A stretch of 64,000 nt of DNA from Sphingobacteriia bacterium (GCA_011390575.1 JAABSE010000001.1:50397-114396), one strand, 5' to 3'. Shown: positions 52,510 to 61,201, counted from the first letter of the stretch. Made by a program: numbers and translations. The notes: a model not told the origin generated them from the sequence alone.

Positions 52510-53757
52510 CTACCTGTGTTCCCATCTTCTCATTACAGGCCTGGCAGATAATCCATGGATAAAAACAGAAAGAATGATAATGACGGCAACAAGCGCAAGG
52601 AGCTGCCGCGATTGCTCAAAATCAGCATGATAAAAAGCATACAATAAATAATAAATGGAGCCTATGCCCCGGATACCATAAAAGGATATTATCCACTTTT
52701 TCTCCTTTGAAAGCCCGGTGCCGGTCAGGCTGATAAATCCTGTGAGCGGACGGATCAGAAAAATAATTACCAGGGCAGCCGGGATCATATACCATTGAAA
52801 ATCTTCCAGGAATCCGTGGCTGATATAGATGCCGGCAACCGTAAAAAGTACTGCCACCATTATCTTTTCAATCTCTTCGGAGAAATCATGGAGGATTTCC
52901 AGATGGTTATGTGTTGATTCTTGCTGTCGAAACATACATGCAGCGACAAAAACAGCAATAAACCCATAGGAGTGTAACATTTCTGCCAGCCCATAGGGCA
53001 AGAGCGTGAGGCTAAGTGCAAGCAGTCCTACTGTCAATGCAGATTCATGGGTGACGGGTTTGGGACTGAGGAAAATTATTTTGGCAAGAAGCCAGCCTGA
53101 GGCAAGGCCGGTTAAGGTTCCCACAATAATTTTGTACAGAAAATCGGTATACAACCAGTCCATGAACCAGTCACCGGGATGGATACTTATCAAAGCCATG
53201 GCTATGGCCATGTTGGTAAAAGGAAAAGCCAGTCCGTCATTAAGACCTGCCTCAGTTGTTAATGCCAGTCGTGAACTGGAAACATCGTCTTCCAGTGGAG
53301 GGGTCGTTTGGATATCTGATGCAAGCACGGGGTCTGTAGGTGCAATAACAGCTCCCAGCAACATGGCTGAAGCGGGAGCTAATCCAAGCATGGACCAGCC
53401 AAATAAAAATACCAGCACAATGGTTAAGGGCATGGTAAATGCCAGTAAACGAAAAGAAATGCGCCACGTCTCCCAGGCAAAAGGACGTTTGAGTTTTAAC
53501 CCTGCTGCGGTAAGAGAAACGATGACACCGAATTCGGTGAGCCGTTTTCCGTAATAAGGATGTTCTGCAAGATGGGGAAGAGGACTTTCTTTGAACGAAA
53601 TAAAAACGAGCACCGCAAAAGCCAGGTAAGCTATGGGAGCTGTAATGATATAACTGGATAAAAATCTTGGGAATAGCGTGGCTACCAATATGATAAAACC
53701 CAGATAGAACAGGATGATATTGTAGTTGTCCGGAGTAAGTAGGTGTGTAAAGTCCAT
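52510..53757 (-). CDS. CPA1-type Na+/H+ antiporter
   Basis: The 415-residue protein has about 12 membrane spans and the family residues: APTDPVLASDIQ, then TEAGLNDGLAFPFTN with the Asn-Asp pair of the ion site, and RPLTGFISL. It exchanges Na+ or K+ for protons at the inner membrane. The C-terminus ends right after the last span, so no regulatory cytoplasmic tail is present. The start at 53757 is preferred over 53778. Confidence 0.88.
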   Translation of the reverse strand: MDFTHLLTPDNYNIILFYLGFIILVATLFPRFLSSYIITAPIAYLAFAVLVFISFKESPLPHLAEHPYYGKRLTEFGVIVSLTAAGLKLKRPFAWETWRISFRLLAFTMPLTIVLVFLFGWSMLGLAPASAMLLGAVIAPTDPVLASDIQTTPPLEDDVSSSRLALTTEAGLNDGLAFPFTNMAIAMALISIHPGDWFMDWLYTDFLYKIIVGTLTGLASGWLLAKIIFLSPKPVTHESALTVGLLALSLTLLPYGLAEMLHSYGFIAVFVAACMFRQQESTHNHLEILHDFSEEIEKIMVAVLFTVAGIYISHGFLEDFQWYMIPAALVIIFLIRPLTGFISLTGTGLSKEKKWIISFYGIRGIGSIYYLLYAFYHADFEQSRQLLALVAVIIILSVFIHGLSARPVMRRWEHR

Positions 53758-53928
53758 GTTAATAGTGCAAGCAGGCAAAAAAAGCTAAACATTACTTTTG
53801 TTGCGCTAAATTACACAGAATTCTGGTACGAATACAGATTCCCGGATTCGTATTATCAACCTGATTGCATTCATTGTGAAGAATGCTATAGCTGGTATCA
53901 TCTGAATTGTACCCCCTGATGAGGTAAA

Positions 53929-54354
53929 TCAGAAAGTCAGCACGTGAGCACCGCTTTTCAAATATTCTGTCAATGGCTTACCCATGCCTTGCACATCGAA
54001 GCCCATGGCCTTTAAATCTTCGTTAACCTCATACATGTTGGCACATACAATGCATGCCCTGATTTCCACTCCGTCTTCCTGCATGACTTTTAGCTTTTCC
54101 TGTATTTTAACGTTTTCGGCTACCATCTTAGCGGAAGGGCCCCAGATGATCAGGGTTACTTCTTCAAACCAGCCGGCGGTTTTGGAAGTATGGGCATACA
54201 TTAAAACCATGCGTTCGGCGGTGTAGGAGTCATCACTGGTCCAAACGATAACGAGCTTGTTGGAGGCTTCATCCTGAACTTGTTTTTCTGCCTGCAGGGT
54301 ATCGTGCGAAAGCAACATAAATACGGTGAGAAGTAATAGGGCTGTGTTCTTCAT
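53929..54354 (-). CDS. exported DsrE-family protein
   Basis: A 141-residue protein with a signal peptide (ALLLLTVFMLLSHDTLQAE) and a DsrE-like domain: LVIVWTSDDSYTAERMVLMYA, EVTLIIWGPSAKMV, and IRACIVCANMYEV, with Cys-Ile-Val-Cys at the usual sulfur-carrier position. DsrE proteins pass sulfane sulfur; the exported form here is likely periplasmic. It fits the sulfur and thiol theme of the window (three rhodaneses). The 238 bp to the next gene hold no recognisable feature. Confidence 0.85.
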   Translation of the reverse strand: MKNTALLLLTVFMLLSHDTLQAEKQVQDEASNKLVIVWTSDDSYTAERMVLMYAHTSKTAGWFEEVTLIIWGPSAKMVAENVKIQEKLKVMQEDGVEIRACIVCANMYEVNEDLKAMGFDVQGMGKPLTEYLKSGAHVLTF

Positions 54355-54592
54355 AAGATTAATATTTAAAGGGTTTTGATGGGAATAATTATGTTCTTAT
54401 TGTTTAAAAATCATATAGGGTAACATCGGGATAAAAGGCGGCGAAAGAAAACCAGTACCCCATCATTTGGGTTTCCTGCTGTAGTTGCTGCCCGGCGCAT
54501 GGGCACAAAACGGGCGAAACCCATCGTTCCGCCCGTTTGCCTGGTTAAAAAACACTTAACCCAAATTGAGCGATTTTCGCTCTCACCTTATC

Positions 54593-55000
54593 TTACTTAG
54601 CGCCTTCACGAGCTGTTTTCATGGCTGCTGCAAGTTCTTCATTGGTTTTTGCAACACTGACTTTGTTGATGAGTTCTTTGGATTCAGCATCGAAAAAATA
54701 AGCAACACCCGTTAATTTGTTTGCTTTCATGGCATCCTGTAATCCATGTTTTTTTAGTTTATCTGCAGAAGCTTTTTTGGTTTCGTCTGTTGATAAATCA
54801 TTTACAATAAAATGGATGGCTTCATCCTGGTTGTTTTCCATAAAGATAACCTGGGCTCTTTCACCGTTTCCTACACATGTGGGACACCACTCTGCATGAT
54901 TTACCACGGCAACAACTTTTGCACTGGATTGAGCCATGCTAAAGACCGATACAAACAGAACAAGTATCATTGTCGCGAATATTGATTTTAATATTTTCAT
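54593..55000 (-). CDS. exported thioredoxin-domain protein
   Basis: The 135-residue product has a signal peptide (SIFATMILVLFVSVFSMAQ) and a thioredoxin-like start with Cys-Pro-Thr-Cys in NHAEWCPTCVGNGERAQ. LTGVAYFFDAESKELINKV follows, where classical thioredoxins would have the cis-proline (here Gly-Val-Ala). The loss of that proline suggests a non-standard redox partner. It is one of three exported thiol proteins on this strand between 51.5 and 55 kb. Confidence 0.8.
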   Translation of the reverse strand: MKILKSIFATMILVLFVSVFSMAQSSAKVVAVVNHAEWCPTCVGNGERAQVIFMENNQDEAIHFIVNDLSTDETKKASADKLKKHGLQDAMKANKLTGVAYFFDAESKELINKVSVAKTNEELAAAMKTAREGAK

Positions 55001-55119
55001 GAGTTCTAAAAATTTGGGGTTATACGATTACGTTTATTATTCATTGATTTGATAGATTCGACGAGGGCGAATTGCAATCCTGACAAGTTAATGTCAAAGG
55101 TTTTTCATGTTTCCCCTTG

Positions 55120-55656
55120 TCAGGAAAGTGTGGGAGCTTCAGGAAAATCTATCGGGATATTGGTTACTTTGTGAAGGAAATTGGTTATGGTCTTTTCTCC
55201 GACGGCCAGGATAACATCCACCAGGCTGCCTTTGTCGTATCCTGCACTGAAGAATGCATTCAGCGTGGTATCATCTACACTGCCCCGGTTTTCAATGATG
55301 CTTTTGGCCAGTTTTACCAGGGCATCAAATTTTGTATCGAAGGATGCACTGCCTTTTCTCAGCTCCAGAATCTGTTCATCGGTAAAGCCGGTCATTTTGC
55401 CAACGGCTGTATGTGCTGCCAGGCAATAGGTGCAGCCGTTTACCTGACTTACAATCAGGTTGATGACCTCTTTCTCTTTGGCATTGAGGCTGGTTTTGCC
55501 GGAGGCAAAATTCATATATCGACCCAGTGCGTCTTCTGAGAAAGCATAGGTAGCGTAAATGTTGGGTACAAAACCCAGCTGGCTGTTCAGCTTATCAAAG
55601 ATTTGCTGGTTTTCGGGGGTTACTTGTTCGCGGGTGGGAACTTCAAATTTTGTCAT
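55120..55656 (-). CDS. AhpD-like carboxymuconolactone decarboxylase family protein
   Basis: The 178-residue protein has the AhpD-type active site GCTYCLAAHTAVG (CxxC plus His), with a helical fold throughout and LGFVPNIYATYAFS near the start. AhpD-like proteins use the CxxC-His site for alkylhydroperoxidase or disulfide-reductase chemistry. A second member lies at 59379. The divergent or neighbouring AraC regulator at 55833 is transcribed towards it on the same strand. Confidence 0.88.
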   Translation of the reverse strand: MTKFEVPTREQVTPENQQIFDKLNSQLGFVPNIYATYAFSEDALGRYMNFASGKTSLNAKEKEVINLIVSQVNGCTYCLAAHTAVGKMTGFTDEQILELRKGSASFDTKFDALVKLAKSIIENRGSVDDTTLNAFFSAGYDKGSLVDVILAVGEKTITNFLHKVTNIPIDFPEAPTLS

Positions 55657-55753
55657 AATAGTATCTGATTTTAAAAATGAAACATTGTATTAATTGATGG
55701 TACAAAGTTGCAACGAAACAAGTCCTTATAAAATGGCTGTTTAACCCTTTGGC

Positions 55754-55853
55754 ATGTCAAAACTGCCCGAATGCCATTTTTTTAATTATTAAAATTGTCT
55801 TAATGATGGGCTGCGGTGGGAATTGGGATATGTCAAAACTGCCCGAAAGCAAT
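55754..55853. repeat. duplicated 3' end of the AraC gene
   Basis: TGTCAAAACTGCCCGAA occurs at 55754-55770 and 55830-55846, each followed by a similar T-rich stretch. The second copy contains the AraC stop codon; the first encodes a stranded minus-strand tail (AFGQF stop). This is a 76-bp direct repeat. Confidence 0.7.
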
Positions 55854-56693
55854 TTTTTTGTGTTTTTCACGGAATTGCTGAATGCTAAGGTTTGTGTTGT
55901 TTTTGAAAAAGCGGCTGAACCGGGAAGGGTCTTCATAGCCCAGCTCCCAGGCAATCTCTTTGGCCGATTTGTCGGTAAAAATCAACATGCGTCGCGCCTC
56001 CAGTATCACTCTGTCGTGAATAACCTGCAAAGGGCTTTTAGAGGCATTCTGACTGAAAAAGTTGGTGAGGGTTTTAGGCGAGCGGTTCATGAGCGATGCA
56101 TAGTCAGATACATGTTTCAGGCTTTTGAAATGTTCTTCCACCAGCACATTGAACTGCCTGATGACATTGATTCGTTCTTCCGGCAAATCCCCTTTCATCA
56201 TTTGTTTGCGGGCAATGCGGGTAGATTTGATGATAAAGCGCTTCAACATAATGCGCAACATTTCTTCCTGGTTTGCATCAATGGTATTAAATTCTTCTTC
56301 GAGAACTTTAACCAGGGTGTGGAGGCTTTGTTGCTCCTGTTCGTCGATTTGTATTACAGGGGTATAATCGCTGCCAAAGAACAGCAGTCCGTTGCACGAT
56401 ACCTCTGCATCATGGGTGTGGATGCAATAAAAGGCTTTGTTGAAACTCAACAGGAGAAGGTCTGCATCTTCCTTCAACTCACAATTTACATGTTGCACAT
56501 AGGTGCAGCATAAAATCTGGTGGGGTAAAAGTGTTAAGGTGCTTCCATCCACCACTATTTTGGTAGAGGATGAATTTTTATTCCAGATAAACTTCAGATG
56601 GTCTTTTGACTGTCTGAGTGCCTGCCGGAAATCCTTCTCCCCGGCCAAAATAAAGAGGGATTGTACTGCCGGATTGTAGTGCTTTTTCAACAT
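55833..56693 (-). CDS. AraC-family transcriptional regulator
   Basis: The 286-residue regulator has an N-terminal cupin-like sensing domain (residues 20-140, about half strands) and a C-terminal AraC domain. The latter shows LMNRSPKTLTNFFSQNASKSPLQVIHDRVILEARRML and DKSAKEIAWELGYEDPSRFSRFFKNN. It probably controls adjacent AhpD/redox genes in response to a small molecule. Its 3' end is duplicated just downstream. The gap 56694-57135 after its start contains no gene. Confidence 0.9.
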   Translation of the reverse strand: MLKKHYNPAVQSLFILAGEKDFRQALRQSKDHLKFIWNKNSSSTKIVVDGSTLTLLPHQILCCTYVQHVNCELKEDADLLLLSFNKAFYCIHTHDAEVSCNGLLFFGSDYTPVIQIDEQEQQSLHTLVKVLEEEFNTIDANQEEMLRIMLKRFIIKSTRIARKQMMKGDLPEERINVIRQFNVLVEEHFKSLKHVSDYASLMNRSPKTLTNFFSQNASKSPLQVIHDRVILEARRMLIFTDKSAKEIAWELGYEDPSRFSRFFKNNTNLSIQQFREKHKKIAFGQF

Positions 56694-56950
56694 AGCGAAT
56701 TGTTTTGAGATATAAGGGTTATGATTATTTTTTCAACAAGCCTGCGTTTAATGCAACTTGCATCTCGCCAAAATCTTTTTATTGTTAAACCCATTTCTGT
56801 GACAGGGGGTTTTTAACTTGTTTATATTTGCAGTACTTTAATTCTACTTTGACATATGCCTAAAAGGCTGAATCACTTATTTATTTCAGCCCGTTGGTAA
56901 GGTTAATAATTATAGAGAACTTTGTGTCTATGAAGTAATCCTTTTTTTAA

Positions 56951-57060
56951 ACACATAGACACATAGAATCAGATCTCGCCTCTGATTTACAGCAGCTTGC
57001 CTTATTTTTCTATGTGTATATGTGGTAACCAATTATTTGTAAAACATAGGCACATAGAAA
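56951..57060. repeat. ACACATAGA-type inverted and direct repeats
   Basis: ACACATAGACACATAGAA (56951-56968), the inverse TTTTTCTATGTGTATATGTG (57005-57024), and AAAACATAGGCACATAGAAA (57041-57060). These lie in the 441-bp gap between the AraC and MarR genes, where the two genes face away from each other. They could form a hairpin in both transcripts or be mobile-element debris. Confidence 0.55.
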
Positions 57061-57135
57061 TTATAAGTATCTTATATTTTAGGTAGGTTTTATTTTCTTC
57101 TCTATGGTCGATAAAAAAAATTTGTCAATTAAATA

Positions 57136-57654
57136 ATGTGTCAAAGTAGAATTAGGAAAACGACTTATAAACCCATAACCATTGTAACATTGACAGCAGT
57201 AAGACTACCCTATGATTTTGACCTTTCCCTGGGAAAAATTACCCAGCAGGTTTCGCGCTTGCTGGGACAACGCCTGGAAGAGGTATTTGCCCAAAACGGT
57301 TTTTCCGTAACAGCAGAGCAGTGGAGTATCATTTCTATGCTCAGCAAAAGGGAGCATCCTACCCAGAAAGAAATCGGTGCGTACCTGATTATGGACAAAG
57401 TATCGGTGAATCGCACTCTTGACCAGCTGGAAAAATCAGGATGGGTTGCAAGGATTGTATCGGAAAAAGACCGTCGTTCAAAGATCGTAACATTGACTCA
57501 TGAGGGAAAAAAGCTTTACCAGGTATTGGTAAAAGATGCAGAGCTTGTATTGGAGGATGCCCTGCAGAACTTGAGTGAAAAAGAATCCCGGCATCTTTTA
57601 TCGCTGCTGGATAAGGTGTATAATAATCTCACAGAACGACTCCTTTTATCGTAA
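57136..57654 (+). CDS. MarR-family transcriptional regulator
   Basis: The 172-residue protein has the MarR winged helix: EQWSIISMLSKREHPTQKEI, LIMDKVSVNRTLDQLEKSGW, and the wing VSEKDRRSKIVTLTHEGKKL. MarR proteins respond to phenolics, oxidants or antibiotics. The ATG at 57136 gives about 25 residues before the family region; no nearer ATG exists, though a non-ATG start is possible. Its last 26 bp overlap the convergent LysE-type gene. Confidence 0.88.
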   Translation: MCQSRIRKTTYKPITIVTLTAVRLPYDFDLSLGKITQQVSRLLGQRLEEVFAQNGFSVTAEQWSIISMLSKREHPTQKEIGAYLIMDKVSVNRTLDQLEKSGWVARIVSEKDRRSKIVTLTHEGKKLYQVLVKDAELVLEDALQNLSEKESRHLLSLLDKVYNNLTERLLLS

Positions 57655-58258
57655 TACCCAATGCGACCATCATAAGTATGAATCCTATCATGCGGTTGAT
57701 GTTTCGCGAAATTTTCTCTGATTTACCAATGATTTCGCTTCCCAGGCTGGCATAGCCATAGAGTACACCCATTTTTCCTATCCCTATTCCTGTAAGGAAG
57801 CTTAGCACTGTGGTCAGTGAAAGAGGAAGTAAGTCTGAAGAGGATAAAAGACTGAGAGCTATAATCCAGTAAACCAAAACCTGTAAACTAAGCAGATTTA
57901 ACAACACCCCATACCAAAAACCTCCGAAAGTGTTGTTGGGGTTCAAATGAAATTTTGACTTTTTGAAAAAAAAGGTGATCCCTGTAATCAGCAATATTAA
58001 AGCGGAAAGCAAATGATACCATGGACTGTCGCTGATATGTCTGGCAATGAGACTTCCGGCAAAAATACCCACTATTCCATATCCTATCTCAACCACGCTG
58101 GCCCCGGTAGAAACCGGAATTGTGGAGCGGGTGCCTTTGTTTACAGCACTCTGCAGCACGCTCAGGTTGACCAGCCCGAAGGGTAAGGCTCCGATTATGC
58201 TGGCAGCAAAGCCTATGGCAAGGTAAAAGGGAATATCGGTAATGGAATTTAGAAACAT
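57629..58258 (-). CDS. LysE-family exporter
   Basis: A 209-residue membrane protein with six spans and the LysE/RhtB start IGALPFGLVNLSVLQSAVNKG plus GASVVEIGYGIVGIFAG. Members export amino acids or similar small molecules. The family's usual GP after the first span is replaced by LPFGLVN, a variant seen in Bacteroidota. It overlaps the 3' end of the MarR gene by 26 bp on the opposite strand. Confidence 0.85.
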   Translation of the reverse strand: MFLNSITDIPFYLAIGFAASIIGALPFGLVNLSVLQSAVNKGTRSTIPVSTGASVVEIGYGIVGIFAGSLIARHISDSPWYHLLSALILLITGITFFFKKSKFHLNPNNTFGGFWYGVLLNLLSLQVLVYWIIALSLLSSSDLLPLSLTTVLSFLTGIGIGKMGVLYGYASLGSEIIGKSEKISRNINRMIGFILMMVALGITIKGVVL

Positions 58259-58358
58259 TAATGTAAGGTTTTGAAAATGGAAACATGTTGTCTGTACTGT
58301 TGTGTCAGGTCGAAATAGTCCTGTCCGGGATTCATAATGCTTCCTTAAATTAGGGAAA

Positions 58359-58586
58359 TTACTCTTTTTGGTATTTGGCCACTACGGTAACTTCCACCTT
58401 GTCGGCAATGTTGGAGGAAGGTTTTCCCCGCGAAAAAGTAATGTCGTAATCAGCCAGGGTAACGTAAAATACGCTGTGGGTTTCAACCTCATCTCCATTT
58501 ACTGTGATGGTTCCTTTTTCACTGATTTTGTTGGTAACCCCTTTGATGGTTAGCTCTCCTAACTGTTTGTTTGATGTTTGTAGTTT
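58359..58586 (-). pseudogene. C-terminal remnant of a YceI-family gene
   Basis: A 75-codon open frame with no start codon encodes LGELTIKGVTNKISEKGTIT, then HSVFYVTLADYDITFSRGKP and KVEVTVVAKYQKE, matching the second half of YceI-like lipid-binding proteins. A TGA precedes the frame and the N-terminal half is absent; upstream sequence is A/T-rich filler. It is thus a truncated gene. YceI proteins bind isoprenoids in the periplasm. Confidence 0.65.
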
Positions 58587-58668
58587 TCATAATATAATTG
58601 TTTAATAGTTGATTATTAATTGTTTAATTATTTAATTGTTGAATGGGTCAGGTATATAATTCTGTTTT

Positions 58669-59154
58669 TTATCCTTCTGTGCGCACCACATCGCTGTGAT
58701 CAACCACGGCATTCACATACATTTGCAGGTCATCGTCGTAATGCACACCTGAGCGTATAACTCCTTTGATGGTAACCGTCTGCCCTGGCTGCAATCCTGC
58801 CGCATTGGCGCTGGTTTCGGGGCTGAAAGTAAAGCTTACCCCGGCTTTGTCCTGCGCTTCACGCAGCAGCACCACCTTCTGCCCGTTAAAATTTTCGCTC
58901 ACCCGGGCCACTGTGCCGGTAACTTCCAGAATTTTTGAGTTTCCATCTTCTGCCAGGTATTTGCTATTGGCGACATCCCGGTTATTAATGTACTCATTTA
59001 CCAGTTCTGTTGCACTGAGGCGATAGTCGGTATCGCTTGCCTGAACATCCCGGTGAGGCATGTTGAACAGGTAATATACTACTCCTGCCCCGATGAGTAT
59101 CCCTGCCACTACAACAATGGCGGCAATTTTGAGGATTCTTTTTCGCTTGTTCAT
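58669..59154 (-). CDS. membrane-anchored OB-fold protein (tRNA_anti-like)
   Basis: The 161-residue protein has an N-terminal anchor (KIAAIVVVAGILIGAGVVYYLF) and an OB-fold: YRLSATELVNEYINNRDVAN, LEVTGTVARVSENF, KAGVSFTFSPE, GQTVTIKGVIRSGVHYDDDL. This is the tRNA_anti-like family of Bacteroidota, whose members are often encoded near YceI genes, as here beside a YceI remnant. Function unknown; binding of an oligosaccharide or nucleotide is possible. Located in the periplasm. Confidence 0.78.
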   Translation of the reverse strand: MNKRKRILKIAAIVVVAGILIGAGVVYYLFNMPHRDVQASDTDYRLSATELVNEYINNRDVANSKYLAEDGNSKILEVTGTVARVSENFNGQKVVLLREAQDKAGVSFTFSPETSANAAGLQPGQTVTIKGVIRSGVHYDDDLQMYVNAVVDHSDVVRTEG

Positions 59155-59378
59155 GATAAAATAATTTGGGATAATGATTTAAATTTTCTTTATAGACGCA
59201 TAATTACCTCAACCTGACAGTTGGATAAAAAAACAGGCTGCTCAAAATGAAACTGAACAGCCTGCACCCATTATGAAGAGAAAGAATGGGGGATTTTTAT
59301 GTAAATGGGTTTTAACCGGGTTGAATCTAACTGTATGTATTGACAGGTATATTGACTAAAGGAGCAAGGATGCTGATT

Positions 59379-59939
59379 TTAATATTTATACCCCTCCATC
59401 TCCTTTTCATCAGCCTGCAGGCCCAGTGAAAGGGCGATGCGGTTCACAAAATTGAAATAGGCGATGACCAGCACGGCATCCAGGATGGCCGCATCCGAAA
59501 ATCCGTTTTCGCGTAAAGCACGGGTGTAATCATTTTCTTCATGCTCACCGGGGTGAATAGTGAGGTGGCGGGCGAAATTGCACAAGGCTGCATCCTCGTT
59601 GTTAAGGATGTTTTCCATGGGCCACCGGGTAATGGCTTCCAGCTGTCGCTCGTCTTTGATGTAGTGTTTTACTGCCTGCAGGTGATGCATGGTGCAGTAT
59701 TGGCACTCATTGGCCACCGAAACCACCACGGCCATCATCTCGCGTTGCGATCTGCTGAGTTCGGAGCGCGAAAACATGATCTCCATATACAATTCCATAT
59801 GTTTGTTAATGCTTTCAGGCCTCAAACTCTGAATTTGATGTATGTCAGCCAGTTTTCCGCGCTTTTGCAGCAGTTCATCATATATTTCTTTGAGTTTGCC
59901 CTGCGCCTGGGCATAATCTCTTACTTGTATTCGGGGCAT
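59379..59939 (-). CDS. peroxidase-related AhpD-fold enzyme
   Basis: A 186-residue protein with the AhpD-type site ECQYCTMHHLQAV (CxxC-x2-His) and an all-helical pattern, including AILDAVLVIAYFNFVNRIALSLG at the end. It belongs to the uncharacterised peroxidase-related branch of the carboxymuconolactone decarboxylase family, distinct from the AhpD-like protein at 55120. It probably detoxifies organic peroxides or works with small thiols. The 224-bp gap before the OB-fold gene is empty. Confidence 0.88.
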   Translation of the reverse strand: MPRIQVRDYAQAQGKLKEIYDELLQKRGKLADIHQIQSLRPESINKHMELYMEIMFSRSELSRSQREMMAVVVSVANECQYCTMHHLQAVKHYIKDERQLEAITRWPMENILNNEDAALCNFARHLTIHPGEHEENDYTRALRENGFSDAAILDAVLVIAYFNFVNRIALSLGLQADEKEMEGYKY

Positions 59940-59999
59940 GGGTAGAATGGGTTTCAGGAGTGAGAATGTTTAAATGTGAAAGGGTGTCATTCAATTATG

Positions 60000-60269
60000 T
60001 TATTCTTCTTTTCTGGCCTGCAGCATTTGGGTAATGCTCTTTTTTAGTTCTTCTATATTTTGTTCACTGGCTTTTGGGGGCTTGTGCATAGAAATCCCTT
60101 TTTCAATGAAATCGCTTTGCTTCTCATAAACCTTGCATGCTTCACACATGGATTTATGCACCTTCAATTGCAATCTTTCAGTGAGGCTCAGTTTGAATTG
60201 CATCTGTTTTTCTATCAGCTCTGTGGCCTTCAGGCACGATAAAAACAGGAATTTAAAAAGTTTTTGCAT
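60000..60269 (-). CDS. small ZAS-type anti-sigma factor-like protein
   Basis: The 89-residue protein has a zinc-type anti-sigma motif His38-x3-Cys42-x2-Cys45 in VHKSMCEACKVYEK. It lies immediately downstream of an ECF sigma gene (59 bp gap) on the same strand. There is no transmembrane helix, so it would be a soluble, redox- or metal-sensitive anti-sigma factor. The start at 60269 is preferred; 60320 would extend it with a hydrophobic stretch read in the gap. The role is inferred from motif and position. Confidence 0.7.
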   Translation of the reverse strand: MQKLFKFLFLSCLKATELIEKQMQFKLSLTERLQLKVHKSMCEACKVYEKQSDFIEKGISMHKPPKASEQNIEELKKSITQMLQARKEE

Positions 60270-60328
60270 GTTTGTGATTAGAATAATAATAAACAATAGT
60301 TGTTTAGTTGTTTTCTGCAAAGTTATAA

Positions 60329-60886
60329 TCAGGCAGAGAATTGCCAGTTGGTATCAATGCACTTGCGCAATTGAAGTTTGGCCCTGTGGATGATTTGCCA
60401 GTAATTGGTCGGTGCAATGTCCAGCTCCTGACAGATTTCTTCTCCGCTTTTGTTGATAATATACTTGAGCCTTATGCAGATGTGCCAGTTTTCGGGCAGA
60501 GCTCTCATGCATGCCTGCAATACCTTTATGAAAGCTTCATTGTCCAAAAGATGCTCTTCGTCCTGATGCCAGTTTTTAGGGGTATTAGAGGATTGCCAGG
60601 AGCCATTTTCATCGAAAACTTCCGCAAACAAATCATCGCCTCGTACTGTGGGTTGCTTTATCTTTTTTCGGTAATGGTCAATGATTTTGTTGTTAAGGAT
60701 AGCAAAAAGCCAGGTTTTGGGTGTGCTTTTGCCCTGAAAATTCTCATATTTTTCTGTGGCAGCCAGAAAAGTATCCTGCACCAGGTCGTGGGCCAGTTCT
60801 TCTGATGATGTTTTGTGGTAAGCCCATTGAAACATCTCATCGGTATATTCTGTCACCCAGAGGGTAAGGTTTTGGATTTTGGTCAT
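60329..60886 (-). CDS. ECF-type RNA polymerase sigma factor
   Basis: The 185-residue protein has region 2 (EELAHDLVQDTFLAATEKYE, TPKTWLFAILNNKIIDHYRK) and region 4 (ALPENWHICIRLKYIINKSG, EEICQELDIAPTNYWQIIHR). It pairs with the zinc-type anti-sigma gene downstream, so it likely answers a thiol or metal signal. Its targets are unknown; the redox cluster between 50 and 60 kb is a natural candidate. A long palindrome lies about 95 bp upstream of its start. Confidence 0.92.
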   Translation of the reverse strand: MTKIQNLTLWVTEYTDEMFQWAYHKTSSEELAHDLVQDTFLAATEKYENFQGKSTPKTWLFAILNNKIIDHYRKKIKQPTVRGDDLFAEVFDENGSWQSSNTPKNWHQDEEHLLDNEAFIKVLQACMRALPENWHICIRLKYIINKSGEEICQELDIAPTNYWQIIHRAKLQLRKCIDTNWQFSA

Positions 60887-60976
60887 TGGTGTGAGGTTCT
60901 GTTGTACTAAAATTACGATATTTAAGTAAATTTTTGACGCATTATTTTACTTTCCTTTTTTTTGACAAAGATATTA

Positions 60977-60998
60977 GTTTCATTTGAAACCAAATGAA
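60977..60998. promoter_or_regulatory. overlapping palindromes upstream of the sigma gene
   Basis: GTTTCA-TT-TGAAAC (60977-60990) overlaps TTCATTTG-AAAC-CAAATGAA (60979-60998). Two perfect inverted repeats in 22 bp suggest an operator for a dimeric repressor. It lies 91-112 bp from the sigma start and could equally serve the plus-strand gene. Confidence 0.5.
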
Positions 60999-61146
60999 TT
61001 GATGCCCGGATTCAGAAAAATATTTTATGCCCAAGTTAACTATAAGCATTCAATCCCAATAGGTGATGGACGTAATCTCTGACGGGAAACTTGCGCATCA
61101 TAGTGAAGCACTTTTCCTCACTTTGTTAGCAAAATGAGTAAAATCT

Positions 61147-61201
61147 ATAACTTCCTGCCGTAATTCTGTAACACAATAATGGTGAATAAAGATCATCTTT
61201 G
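61147..61201 (+). promoter_or_regulatory. three-part stress promoter motif, site 8 (degenerate)
   Basis: ATAAC 61147-61151, GTAAC 61168-61172 (+21), CATCTTTG 61194-61201 (+47). The upstream TGTGA is not preserved. It lies 139 bp before the gene at 61341, so a long leader would be needed. Confidence 0.5.

Noticed and set aside
55749..56513. 254-codon open frame on the plus strand
   Set aside because: It lies antisense over the well-supported AraC gene and shows no family motifs; it is a shadow of that gene's codon pattern.
60060..60805. Plus-strand open frames over the sigma and anti-sigma genes
   Set aside because: They are antisense to genes with clear sigma and zinc motifs and show no features of their own.
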